From: Euryarchaeota archaeon UBA171
GTDB lineage: Archaea > Thermoplasmatota > Poseidoniia > Poseidoniales > Thalassarchaeaceae
Length of the DNA: 64,000 nt
Assembly (NCBI GenBank): GCA_002497295.1
Contig: DANO01000025.1
Location: 92,594 to 156,593, forward strand
Reading direction: 5' to 3'
A model generated the notes under the pieces. The model was not told the DNA's origin and did not search any database. It worked only from the letters and a program-made list of their open reading frames with translations. Below, piece after piece: positions 24,596-33,820 of the stretch; position 1 is the first letter of the stretch; every line of letters begins with the position of its first letter. The translations under genes and the position numbers were made by a program.

Positions 24596-27500
24596 GTGTT
24601 TGACAGATCACGCTTGCGAGATTTTGTATTTTGGACAGCGGTTGCAATCCTGTTGTTTCCTTCATCGCCATATGATTCCGTATCCGAAGAGATACGCGAA
24701 GAAAAGCTCGATCAGAGATTCTCCCATTCATCAGGTTCTGTCGATACACCTTCCTGGAAAATCAATGATCGATGGTTCTATGATGGAGAGTTGGACGTTT
24801 ACGATTTCATTGCTAGTAGCGGCGTTTCAACCAACGTAAATACGCTCACAGGAACTCTTGATGTCCAAGTTACAGACATATTGGAGATCAACGTAGGAGG
24901 GGTTCAGACAATTGTGTATGAGGCCACCGGACAGGGGGATTATCGTGCAGACAACATACAGCTTGAAGGTCAGAATGGAGATGTAATTGTCGAGTTGGAG
25001 ACTGTATCGTTAATCCGAGCTAGCGATATGGCTGTTATCAGCCAGACAGCGACAATCGATATTGAATTCGATGGCCCGTGGTGGGTGTGCCTGTTGATAA
25101 GTTGCGATATCGCCTCAATAACTGCCGCTAACGAATATTGGCCCCCTCTTGAGAGACATGACTTTCCACTGTATGTGGGCGACTCGTGGGTGAATGATTA
25201 CACGGTGAATACGACTTATTCCGGCTCGTCTGCGTATGTGGACATACCCCAGGACTCTTCTGAGCAGGTCGAGACAACATCTACAGTGGTGCAGGCTGGC
25301 TATCCCGGAGTAAGCAACTCCGGCTGTGCTGTGAGTTACAATGTGACTGCGACAGATGTCAATGGAAGCATAGTTGGTTACGGTTGGCACTGTGACTCGA
25401 TAGGGAACGACGTCCTAACTCTGAATGAGGTTACACTCGGACTGATGGCGGAACATGAGATTCGATTCTCAAGTCTTGCATTCAGGTCTACTGAGGTCCA
25501 TGTGGACTTGGGATACCCCCTCTCACCATTCAATCTTGAATCCCCCATATGGGTCAATGTTACAGATAGTTCTGGCACTCCCTTGCAAGATACTGATGTG
25601 GAAGTTAGGTATGATGCGACAGGTTTTGGGACAACTCTCACGACCGCTTCCAACGGATCAGCATTCCTTTCTCTCGATTACGGCGCATATGGTGACGACT
25701 CGTATGTTGTCGGGGAATACGGTTCACACGGTATTTTGGCTAGAGTTGGAACAGATAACATAGGAGTCTCAACAGTTACACTTGACCCCGACATACATGA
25801 GGTAGATCTCAAACTAGAATCTGTTTCAATTTCGGTTGAGCGCAACAGATCCAATACAATCGAAACCATCCCTTCGCCGTACGATGCTGTGCCTGGAGAC
25901 ATAGTTACCATGTCAGTACCGATTGTAAATGACGGTCTAATGCAAGCATCCTCTGGCCTTGTGGAGGCATTTGGAAGCAACACGGGCGCCATAGGTTCGG
26001 AACCATTCCCCTCTTTGCCTTCCCTCGGAACTTATGTTGCCAACTTCGAGTGGACAGTCCCTGAAATAATGGGCAATGAATTGATCTCATTCTCGATAGA
26101 TACTGGAGAATCCGATGGCAACCCTTCGAATGATGATGCTGACATATTCGTCTACGTAGGCAGGCTTCCCCATGCTGAAGTATCTATCCCCTCCGACCCC
26201 CTCACGCTTACAGACGTCATCATCGATGCCACAGCATCGAATGATCCAGATGGTGGCGAAGTAATATGTAAAATCGAATCTCAGATGCCCGATGGAACGG
26301 TTCAGAGTGCCATTGGTTGTACACATTCTCAGGCATGGTCGGATGATGGTCAGTACAACGTAACAGTCACAATTACTGATGACGAGGGCGATATCAGCCA
26401 GGTAAGCACCACTGTGAATGTCCTCAATCGCCCACCAGAAGCAACACTACTACCATATGTTTCCTCGATTGTAATAGGTGATCAGATTACACTGCAATTG
26501 GAGAACGTAAGAGACCTTGATACGAATACGCCCACTTCACCAGTTGAGATCAGCTGGAATGAGTCCTGTATCCAGGGCACATTGGGCGTTTCATGTACAT
26601 TCACTCCAAGTCAAGAGGGCGATGTGGCCGCATCAGTCACTATCGTGGATGATGACGGCGCTCAGACCACAATCAATGCAAATATACTGGTATTGAATGC
26701 CCCGCCTGTACTGGAATCTATACAAGTCTGGTTTGGCCCAAACCGCCTATCGCAGGACTCAAGGGGACTCTACACAATAAATGAGGGGGATTTACTGAGA
26801 TTTACGGCCGTGGCATCCGATAGTCCAGGTGACATGTCCACTTTGTATGCAATGTGGAGGCCAGATGCAGATTCGTCGTCCGGACCGATCGTGGAAGACT
26901 ACTCTCCCGACTTCACTACAGAGTATGTGTACACTACATCAGGATTCCATCTTCTGGCCATAGAGATATTCGATGATGACGGGGCATCAACTGGAATCAC
27001 AACTGTGCCCATAGAGGTCATCAACACCCCTCCAACAATTGATCCTGTGTCTCCACCACTGCCGGTTTTCGAAGACTCCCCCCTTACGATCTCCGTCTCG
27101 GTAAGAGATACTCCAGGCGACTTGGAGAATATTGAGATATGCTGGGATCTTGATTTGACTATAGATACATCAGCATCAGGTTCATTAGACGACGACTGCG
27201 ACTACACGGGTTCTAATTTTGATTATACCTGGGGGGATTCTAATTCTGCTCCTACATCTATAATTTTGCACATATCTGATGACGACGGCGCAACTGCTTC
27301 AGTCGAGATTCCCATAACTGTAAGGAACAAGGCTCCAATTGCTTTCGGAGTAATCTCTGAAGAATCGCCCACGGAAGGCGACATAGTCATCTTTTCAGCC
27401 CAAGGATCATCGGATACGCCATACGATTTGCCAAATCTGGATTACGCCTGGGACTTGGATATCATGTCTGATTCGGATGGAGATGGGGATTCTGGGAACG

Positions 27501-27967
27501 ATAGAGATCTCATTGGATATTCCACTCAAAATACGTTTAACAAAGAAGGAACCAGAGTGGTCCGACTCATCGTAAGCGACGGAACTGAATCATCCTACTG
27601 GGATGTCGAGGTATCCGTTAATCCAGCTCCGCAGCCATTCGGTATGATTGCAGCCTCAATAGGCGTACTTGTCGTGGTAGCTTTCGCTGTGACTATGATT
27701 CTTCGAGGACGTGGAAAGGGACTAGATGATCCAGCCTTGAATACGCGTGACGTTAGTGGAGAAACCAGAAGACCGATTAAGCCGAGTAAGTCGATCCCCA
27801 TTCAAAAAGAGATAGTCAATGAAGACCCAATACGCGAATCTATGGAGGATCTTGCAGAGAAACTCTACGGCTCCAAAACCGATGCCCCGACTTCCCGATC
27901 CGATGAGGATATCAGCGCCATTTCATCTTCTTTGAGGGAAGCACTGATGGAAGATGACCCTTCCTGA
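24596..27967 (+). CDS. Large secreted, membrane-anchored PKD/CARDB-type surface protein
   Basis: About 1123 residues. A basic N-terminus and hydrophobic stretch (FVFWTAVAILLFP) act as signal or anchor. The body is a chain of beta-sandwich domains: a CARDB-like module near residues 430-520 (VPIVNDGLMQASSG, then NEL-I-SFSIDTGESDGNPSNDDAD), then at least five PKD-like repeats, each with a D-D-D/E-G turn (DDEGDISQ, DDDGAQTT, DDDGASTG, DDDGATAS) and an NRPPE/NAPPV/NTPPT-like start. A membrane helix (FGMIAASIGVLVVVAFAVTMIL) and a roughly 110-residue cytoplasmic tail end it. Likely cell-surface or S-layer-associated. An in-frame ATG at 24530 would overlap tbp; GTG is preferred. Confidence 0.75.
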   Translation: MFDRSRLRDFVFWTAVAILLFPSSPYDSVSEEIREEKLDQRFSHSSGSVDTPSWKINDRWFYDGELDVYDFIASSGVSTNVNTLTGTLDVQVTDILEINVGGVQTIVYEATGQGDYRADNIQLEGQNGDVIVELETVSLIRASDMAVISQTATIDIEFDGPWWVCLLISCDIASITAANEYWPPLERHDFPLYVGDSWVNDYTVNTTYSGSSAYVDIPQDSSEQVETTSTVVQAGYPGVSNSGCAVSYNVTATDVNGSIVGYGWHCDSIGNDVLTLNEVTLGLMAEHEIRFSSLAFRSTEVHVDLGYPLSPFNLESPIWVNVTDSSGTPLQDTDVEVRYDATGFGTTLTTASNGSAFLSLDYGAYGDDSYVVGEYGSHGILARVGTDNIGVSTVTLDPDIHEVDLKLESVSISVERNRSNTIETIPSPYDAVPGDIVTMSVPIVNDGLMQASSGLVEAFGSNTGAIGSEPFPSLPSLGTYVANFEWTVPEIMGNELISFSIDTGESDGNPSNDDADIFVYVGRLPHAEVSIPSDPLTLTDVIIDATASNDPDGGEVICKIESQMPDGTVQSAIGCTHSQAWSDDGQYNVTVTITDDEGDISQVSTTVNVLNRPPEATLLPYVSSIVIGDQITLQLENVRDLDTNTPTSPVEISWNESCIQGTLGVSCTFTPSQEGDVAASVTIVDDDGAQTTINANILVLNAPPVLESIQVWFGPNRLSQDSRGLYTINEGDLLRFTAVASDSPGDMSTLYAMWRPDADSSSGPIVEDYSPDFTTEYVYTTSGFHLLAIEIFDDDGASTGITTVPIEVINTPPTIDPVSPPLPVFEDSPLTISVSVRDTPGDLENIEICWDLDLTIDTSASGSLDDDCDYTGSNFDYTWGDSNSAPTSIILHISDDDGATASVEIPITVRNKAPIAFGVISEESPTEGDIVIFSAQGSSDTPYDLPNLDYAWDLDIMSDSDGDGDSGNDRDLIGYSTQNTFNKEGTRVVRLIVSDGTESSYWDVEVSVNPAPQPFGMIAASIGVLVVVAFAVTMILRGRGKGLDDPALNTRDVSGETRRPIKPSKSIPIQKEIVNEDPIRESMEDLAEKLYGSKTDAPTSRSDEDISAISSSLREALMEDDPS

Positions 27968-27972
27968 GGGTC

Positions 27973-28452
27973 GTGAAGTGGCTACAAAGAGCCCTCGGCC
28001 TCCCTGTCGCACCCGACTCCGAAGATTGGAACAGAAATGGCGGAGATGTACGTGGAGTGGGCGACGATCATCCCTTCCATCAGTTGGACAAAGCAGTATG
28101 GTCAGAGCGGACAAGCAGAATAAATCCAAGGCCCTCTAGTGTCGTTAGATACCTAAAACCAAACGACAGATTGGGGATAGATGCGAATATTCTCGATGAT
28201 GCCCTCAGATCTGGTGAGACAGTGATAGTCGATCTCTCAGGCTTGAGGCACGTGGAAACACAACGCGGGGCATTGAGAAAGAGAATAGGAGACTCAGCAT
28301 CAAGAATTGGAAGGCCTGCATTCAGAATAGATTCAGAGGGATGCCTCCTCGTTGTGCCTGGCAGAGGCGTGCGAGTTGATCAGAAGCGCCATGTGCTCGG
28401 AACAGCTATTTGGCAGGATTCTAATTCAGAAAAAGAGTCTCTACCAATCTAA
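27973..28452 (+). CDS. SepF-like cell-division protein
   Basis: 159 residues starting with GTG five bases after the surface-protein stop. The C-terminal 90 residues match the SepF/DUF552 fold: VVRYLKPND, an ETVIVDLSGLRHVETQRG strand-turn-helix, then GCLLVVPGRGVRVD as last strands. The N-terminus MKWLQRALGLP could form the amphipathic membrane-targeting helix seen in SepF, followed by a disordered linker. SepF anchors FtsZ to the membrane in archaea with FtsZ-based division. No ftsZ gene is in view. Its 3' end overlaps the convergent flavoprotein gene by 12 bp. Confidence 0.6.
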   Translation: MKWLQRALGLPVAPDSEDWNRNGGDVRGVGDDHPFHQLDKAVWSERTSRINPRPSSVVRYLKPNDRLGIDANILDDALRSGETVIVDLSGLRHVETQRGALRKRIGDSASRIGRPAFRIDSEGCLLVVPGRGVRVDQKRHVLGTAIWQDSNSEKESLPI

Positions 28453-29289
28453 GGCATATGCCCATCCAGATGGCCCGATATCATTCGATAAGGTTCCATC
28501 TGAAATCTGAATAAGCCGTGGACGACGTTCTTCACCGTCTTCCAATGCAAGTGTGACTGAGTTGATTTCCAATATTATCAGACTAGCTTTACAATTTCTT
28601 GGAAGATTTCTAATTTCTACGACCTCAGCATGTACAGTAGCAATCGCGGTGGAAAGAAGATCTCCCGATTCACATTCAATCAATCTTCCAGAGACAAGAT
28701 CCCATTCACTCACATCGCTGGGATGGGGCTGAGCAGATATTTCCACATCCATTGCACTACGTCTATCTCCGAGAAGCGCGTGAATAGATACTTCCGAGCC
28801 CACCCCTCCCTTCACTATGTTCTGGAACGTATTTCGGATACGACCTCCTTTGTCCGAAGACAGACTCATTGCAATCAATGGGGGCGTATTCGAAAGAATA
28901 CTTACCGAGGACATGGGTGCCAGATTGCGGGCGCCACTTGAATCACGAGTTCCAACTAAGAATACCGGACGCGGACCGATTACTCTTGCAATTAGCCCCC
29001 TACGTTCGACATGGCTCAATTTTGCAATGTCTGTTGACAGTATCTCCGATCCAAGTGGTTCCGGAGCGCTTGGGAGGGCGCTATCCGAACTCCCATCTAA
29101 CCATTCATCAAGAGCACCTGATATGACTTCTGAAGCAGAGTATGCAGTGAAATCTCGATACGCTTCCCATCTGCTAATTTCAATATCGCCACCTCCTCTT
29201 TCGATCTTCCTTTCCAAGGACAAATCAGCATATTTGACACATCTGCCCAAGAAGGAGGAAATGAACTCTCGCTTATCCTCAATTTTCAA
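28441..29289 (-). CDS. Flavin-reductase-like FMN-binding split-barrel protein
   Basis: 282 residues. From about residue 95 onward it resembles the flavin reductase-like domain: RPVFLVGTRDSSGARNLAPMS, SSVSILSNTPPLIAMSLS and a GGRIRNTFQNIVK helix, the usual phosphate/FMN-contact order. The first 90 residues are acidic and helical and not recognised. The frame needs a TTG start; no ATG follows until well inside. Located 19 bp downstream of bcp and probably cotranscribed, which fits an oxidative-stress or flavin-reduction role. Substrate unknown. Confidence 0.7.
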   Translation of the reverse strand: MKIEDKREFISSFLGRCVKYADLSLERKIERGGGDIEISRWEAYRDFTAYSASEVISGALDEWLDGSSDSALPSAPEPLGSEILSTDIAKLSHVERRGLIARVIGPRPVFLVGTRDSSGARNLAPMSSVSILSNTPPLIAMSLSSDKGGRIRNTFQNIVKGGVGSEVSIHALLGDRRSAMDVEISAQPHPSDVSEWDLVSGRLIECESGDLLSTAIATVHAEVVEIRNLPRNCKASLIILEINSVTLALEDGEERRPRLIQISDGTLSNDIGPSGWAYALDW

Positions 29290-29308
29290 AGATCAAGGCC
29301 CCCTGAAA

Positions 29309-29785
29309 TCACTCTTCTACAACTATTCCCATCTCAGTTGCAATTCTTTCAACATGGCCCGTAGCCCTGACATTGTATTTCGCGATTGAAATAATGCCCT
29401 TGGAGTCAATTACAAATGTGGAACGAACAGTTCCCATGTATGTCTTTCCATAGTTTGTTTTCTCTTTCCAAACTCCGTATGCCTCTTGAACTTTCAAATC
29501 CTCATCAACAATCAAATCAAATTGTAATTGGTTGTTCTCTGAGAAACGTACATGTGATTTCGCGGAATCCTTCGAGACCCCCATCACCCTGTATCCTTTA
29601 GAGCGAAATACCTCGTACGCGTCTCTGAAGTCACAAGCTTCCTTGGTACACCCTGGAGTACTGTCTTTAGGATAGAAAAAGAGCACTAGACCATTCCCAT
29701 CAGAAAGGATGCTTTCGAGAGACACCTCTGTACCATCTTGTATACGAGCTTTGAACGAGGGCGCCTTCTGGCCTGCTTCTAACAT
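29309..29785 (-). CDS. bcp: Bcp-type thiol peroxidase (peroxiredoxin Q)
   Basis: Reduces hydrogen peroxide and organic peroxides through a reactive Cys. About 158 residues. Peroxidatic Cys lies in FYPKDSTPGCTKEACDFRD, with the second Cys five residues on, the typical atypical-2-Cys PrxQ spacing. RSTFVIDSKGII near the end is also standard. The start MLEAGQKAPSF is chosen; the longer frame upstream runs into the divergent acnX region. The gene is more AT-rich than acnX. Probably cotranscribed with the flavoprotein gene. Confidence 0.93.
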   Translation of the reverse strand: MLEAGQKAPSFKARIQDGTEVSLESILSDGNGLVLFFYPKDSTPGCTKEACDFRDAYEVFRSKGYRVMGVSKDSAKSHVRFSENNQLQFDLIVDEDLKVQEAYGVWKEKTNYGKTYMGTVRSTFVIDSKGIISIAKYNVRATGHVERIATEMGIVVEE

Positions 29786-29872
29786 GGCTGCACGACACAC
29801 TACAGTCACATGAAGCCTCGTACCGCCCCATCGCAACCCTATGTTCATCTCCTCCCTGCCTCATTGGGGTGC

Positions 29873-31633
29873 ATGGAGGTACCCGGCGAGCTCGCTGCCA
29901 TGCTTGCTGGAGAGCATGGTCCGACACGTCAAAAGGCGGCACGATTAGTGACCGACCTCGCCCTTGCCGCTGGAGCAAATCAATTCACTAAGGCTTCTAA
30001 TGCGCATGTTTCCGGCGTCTCTGTGATTACTGGCGGAGTCGGTCTTAGACGGTTTCTTGCAGATTTAGCTTCAGACGGAGATGCCAAGGTCGCTATACCC
30101 ACTACTCTGAACTCAGCCGGATGCGACTCTTCTAAGATTAATCAGATGGGAATTGATTATCCTGATTTCATGATCCTGCAAGCCGAGATAGTGACCTCCT
30201 ACTGGGAGATGGGCATCCAAACAACTCTGTCATGCACGCCTTACGATCGCGATTCAGAATCAAGTAGCGGGATAGGTAGCTGGGCAGAATCGAACGCTGT
30301 GTGCTTTGCGAATACGTACACAGATTTAGCCACAAACAGGGAATCGGGTCTTTCAGCACTTTCCACAGCCTTGACCGGATGGGCCCCACTTTGGGGGCTC
30401 CACCTCCCGTCTAACAGGAAGCCGAATATCCTGGTGAACGTTGAATGCAACCTTACCGACTCCACAGACTTCTCAGTTCTAGGAGATTGGATAGGCCGGC
30501 AAATCGAGTCAGACTGGACACTCCCATTCGGGCCGATGCCCAGGATACAGGGCTTGCCCGTGAGTGCTACATTTGAGATGAAGAAGGCACTCACCGCAGC
30601 AGCAGCAAATTTCGGTTGCCCGATGCTTTGGGCAGACGGCCTAACGCGGGACGCTCCAGATTCCGAATATCAGGGCTCGGTCACTTTCACACAAGAAGAT
30701 CTTGACGCGTGCTATGGCCGGCTCGCCCCGACCGGCCGAGTAGACCTAGTTGTCATTGGATGCCCGCAGGCAAGCATAGGGGAAGCACGTGCAGTGGCGG
30801 CAGAGGTACGAGCAAGAATGGAGTTGGGTGAAAAGATACCCGATCATCGTCTATGGCTATTCACATCGGGCACGGTGCACGATCAACTTCTCGCAGATGG
30901 CACATCAGATATTCTGGAAGAAGGGGGCGTGCTTCTTCTAAGGGACACTTGTCCCGAAGTTACTCCGTACAACAGGAATCGGTACAACTACCTGCTCACC
31001 AATTCCATGAAAGCCGAACATTATCTCACTAGTGGTTTGAATTCAATGCCTACGAGCGTTGCTAGAATACCTGAGTGTGTAGCGCATGCATTCGATCCAG
31101 ATTTATCCTCCGGGCCTCCTCCCTCACTTGAAAAATCTCATGCAAAAGAAATGATTTCTACTAAAACATGGAAGAGTGGAGACATTTTACTGAGAGGATC
31201 CGGATTACCAAGCCAGCATTCATTCGAGGTGACTGCTAGAGCGCTAGTCACAGACATACCGATCACATACCTCGGATATGTGGATCCAGAAACAGGTATT
31301 GTAACTGAGCCTGGACACCCCCTTCATGGACAGGCTGTAGGCGGGAAGGTTCTCGTCTACCCGAGAGGTTCAGGATCCACTGTAGCCCCTTATGTGCTGA
31401 TGGGTCTCTCTTATGGGGGAAAGGCGCCTGCAGCAATCTTGAACAGGGACGTTTGTCCTCTTACCCTTCCTGCCGCTTCTATACAGGCAATACCATATGG
31501 CCATGGCTTCGATACCGATCCTACTATTGAGATAAATTCTGGAGACCTCGTGAAAATGACTCTCAACGATGGCATCGTCTCAGTCACTATATTGGATCGC
31601 TCACCATCTCCGGATAAGGCGGAATCAGTATGA
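29873..31633 (+). CDS. Aconitase-X family dehydratase, large and small parts fused
   Basis: About 586 residues. N-terminal catalytic domain of AcnX (ELAAMLAGEHGPTRQKAARLV; NAHVSGVSVITGG; TTLNSAGCD) of about 400 residues, then the swivel domain (ARALVTDIPITYLGYVDPETGIV; GGKVLVYPRGSGST; APAAILN). In archaea AcnX relatives act as phosphomevalonate 5-dehydratase in a modified mevalonate pathway, usually as two separate genes; here they are one. The swivel motif deviates from the usual S-F-W-G-G (here TYLGY). The ATG with GGGGTGC upstream is preferred over one 21 codons earlier. It overlaps tgtA as ATGA. Proline-analogue dehydration is an alternative function. Confidence 0.82.
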   Translation: MEVPGELAAMLAGEHGPTRQKAARLVTDLALAAGANQFTKASNAHVSGVSVITGGVGLRRFLADLASDGDAKVAIPTTLNSAGCDSSKINQMGIDYPDFMILQAEIVTSYWEMGIQTTLSCTPYDRDSESSSGIGSWAESNAVCFANTYTDLATNRESGLSALSTALTGWAPLWGLHLPSNRKPNILVNVECNLTDSTDFSVLGDWIGRQIESDWTLPFGPMPRIQGLPVSATFEMKKALTAAAANFGCPMLWADGLTRDAPDSEYQGSVTFTQEDLDACYGRLAPTGRVDLVVIGCPQASIGEARAVAAEVRARMELGEKIPDHRLWLFTSGTVHDQLLADGTSDILEEGGVLLLRDTCPEVTPYNRNRYNYLLTNSMKAEHYLTSGLNSMPTSVARIPECVAHAFDPDLSSGPPPSLEKSHAKEMISTKTWKSGDILLRGSGLPSQHSFEVTARALVTDIPITYLGYVDPETGIVTEPGHPLHGQAVGGKVLVYPRGSGSTVAPYVLMGLSYGGKAPAAILNRDVCPLTLPAASIQAIPYGHGFDTDPTIEINSGDLVKMTLNDGIVSVTILDRSPSPDKAESV

Positions 31634-33747
31634 TCGAGGAAAGCCCTCCTTGCAGGCCGCAGGATTTTGGAAAGTTCGAGATTGTAGACAGGGATGGAGC
31701 TGCTAGAATAGGGAAAATCCATACTAATCATGGGATATTGACCACACCCACTCTTTTGCCAGTTGTAAATCCGAACATACTGACCGTTGAACCAAGAGAG
31801 ATGTGGGACAAATTCGGTTTCAGAGCATTGATTACAAACTCGTATGTGATATGGAAGCATGAGAAACTTCGTGAAAAGGCGCTGGAAGAGGGCGTACATG
31901 AACTCCTGAATTTCCCTGGGGTGATTATGACCGACTCGGGCACCTTCCAGTCATATGTCTACGGGGATGTCGAGGTTGGAATCGAGGAGATTGTTGAATT
32001 TCAGCGAGATATCGGAGTGGACATAGGAACCATGCTTGACGTCTTCGGCCGTCCCGACATGACCAGGGAAGAGATAGAGGCCGCCGTAGACACAACTGCG
32101 AATCGTGCCAATGCATCTCTTTCATCGGCAGGAGAAAAATTACTTCTGAATGGACCCATCCAAGGAGGGACACATCAGGATTTGAGGGCGGAATCATCTT
32201 CCAGAATGGCTGCTTCAGAAGTGGGCGGGAGGGGATTCTCAGTCCACCCAATAGGAGGCATTGTCCCGCTCATGGAAACACAGAGATATTCCGATCTTTT
32301 CTCGGTGATACTCTCTTCCATGTCAGCACTACCTTCAGATCGCCCAGTCCATATCTTTGGCTGCGGACACCCCCTGCTATTCCCACTTTGCATTGCTCTC
32401 GGAGCAGATCTTTTCGACTCAGCAGCATATGCCCTCTTCGCCAAAGATGGGAGGATACTATCCGAGGAGGGGACCCACAGGATAGATTCTGCTGTGGAGT
32501 GGCCTGTCTCGTCAAGATATCTTGAGGATTATACGCCAAGGGAGGTTAGGGAGATGGACAAGAAATCCAGAACTGCACTTCTCGCGAGACATAATCTTGA
32601 GGTCACACAGAGGGAACTCTCCCGCTGCAGGGAGGCCATAAGGAACGGGTCAATATGGAATCTCGCTGAACGTAGAAGTCATGCATCTCCTCATCTCAGG
32701 AAGGCGTTTAAGCAGGTACTCGAAGCCATCCAAGATGGGCCGGAAATACCATCTGGACGCCGAATGGCATCAATTATTTCTTCAACCGATCCAGTTCGGC
32801 CCTCCTCTGAACCATTCAGCGAAGACGTCTCCAAAAGACCACACATCATCCATGCTGGTACGTTACTAGAAAATAGGTGGAAATTACCAGGATCATGGTG
32901 GGACGGGTCGACTGGACCCCCATCGAGTGTTGTGATATTGCATGGAAGCAATCCTCCATGGAGAACTGCATACGGGAGTGTAGTAGCAGAGATCCTTCAA
33001 GATGAACCTAAGACTGCAATATTCGTAAAAACACCTCTTGGACTGATACCCTACTCTTTGGAGGATTTATCGCCATGGTGCCGCATCGAGGGCAATGATG
33101 ATTCAATACCCGGCGATCCTAATCTAAAAGAATCTTACATCCGATTAGATCGCCTGAGCTTGGATAAAATCCCTCTCGAATACAGAATTGCATCTGATTC
33201 GGATATCATGATGAAGAACGAGATTAGAGCATGGTTGGATAGGTGTTCCACGGTGGACAGACTCGCAGTCCTTTGTGGTGTGAAACCTTCTGACGGGTGC
33301 CGAATAACAGACGGAATGAATGTCAGACATTCCAAGACGGGGAGGCCCGTAAACGTGCTGTCCAAAGATCGTCACTTATTCTCGCCCCGATTGAATGATG
33401 GGGGGATATCCCTTGCATTGGAAGGTGCCAAGGCGATTCACTCACTAATGGACATCCAACCGCCCCTCGGATTTTCCAACCATCAGGAAAATCATCTCCA
33501 GACTCATCCCGGTATTGCAAGAGTCACAATCCACTCTGATGCCATACCATTCGTGGGGGCTGGCAGGAATGTTATGCATGGGTTTGTAATCGGAGCGGAC
33601 GAATGGATTACTGTTGGGCAGCCATGCTTGGTCGTAGATGAAAATGGAACTCTCGTAGCACATGGGAACTCTAATTCAACCATGCATGAAATGTCGGTAC
33701 TAAGAAAGGGCGTTGCAGTAAGAATCAGAGAGGGTGCTCTGCCTTGA
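31630..33747 (+). CDS. tgtA: Archaeosine-type tRNA-guanine transglycosylase lacking its zinc cysteines
   Basis: Exchanges guanine 15 of tRNA for the archaeosine precursor preQ0. 705 residues: TIM-barrel catalytic domain, middle domain and C-terminal PUA domain (from about 628). Catalytic Asp102 (IMTDSGTFQSY) and Asp263 (DLFDSAAYALF) are present. The zinc motif, normally LPCSCPVCxKYTP, reads WPVSSRYLEDYTP at residues 291-303: all three Cys are replaced by Val, Ser and Leu. The His of the fourth ligand (ARHNLEV, 321) remains. Zinc is therefore probably not bound. Starts inside the acnX stop (ATGA). Confidence 0.92.
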   Translation: MIEESPPCRPQDFGKFEIVDRDGAARIGKIHTNHGILTTPTLLPVVNPNILTVEPREMWDKFGFRALITNSYVIWKHEKLREKALEEGVHELLNFPGVIMTDSGTFQSYVYGDVEVGIEEIVEFQRDIGVDIGTMLDVFGRPDMTREEIEAAVDTTANRANASLSSAGEKLLLNGPIQGGTHQDLRAESSSRMAASEVGGRGFSVHPIGGIVPLMETQRYSDLFSVILSSMSALPSDRPVHIFGCGHPLLFPLCIALGADLFDSAAYALFAKDGRILSEEGTHRIDSAVEWPVSSRYLEDYTPREVREMDKKSRTALLARHNLEVTQRELSRCREAIRNGSIWNLAERRSHASPHLRKAFKQVLEAIQDGPEIPSGRRMASIISSTDPVRPSSEPFSEDVSKRPHIIHAGTLLENRWKLPGSWWDGSTGPPSSVVILHGSNPPWRTAYGSVVAEILQDEPKTAIFVKTPLGLIPYSLEDLSPWCRIEGNDDSIPGDPNLKESYIRLDRLSLDKIPLEYRIASDSDIMMKNEIRAWLDRCSTVDRLAVLCGVKPSDGCRITDGMNVRHSKTGRPVNVLSKDRHLFSPRLNDGGISLALEGAKAIHSLMDIQPPLGFSNHQENHLQTHPGIARVTIHSDAIPFVGAGRNVMHGFVIGADEWITVGQPCLVVDENGTLVAHGNSNSTMHEMSVLRKGVAVRIREGALP

Positions 33748-33820
33748 ACAAGATGATCTTCGCGGGGATTGATTGATAGGTTGCTTGAACAATAGACAAA
33801 CACGCAATGGAGGATAAGGT

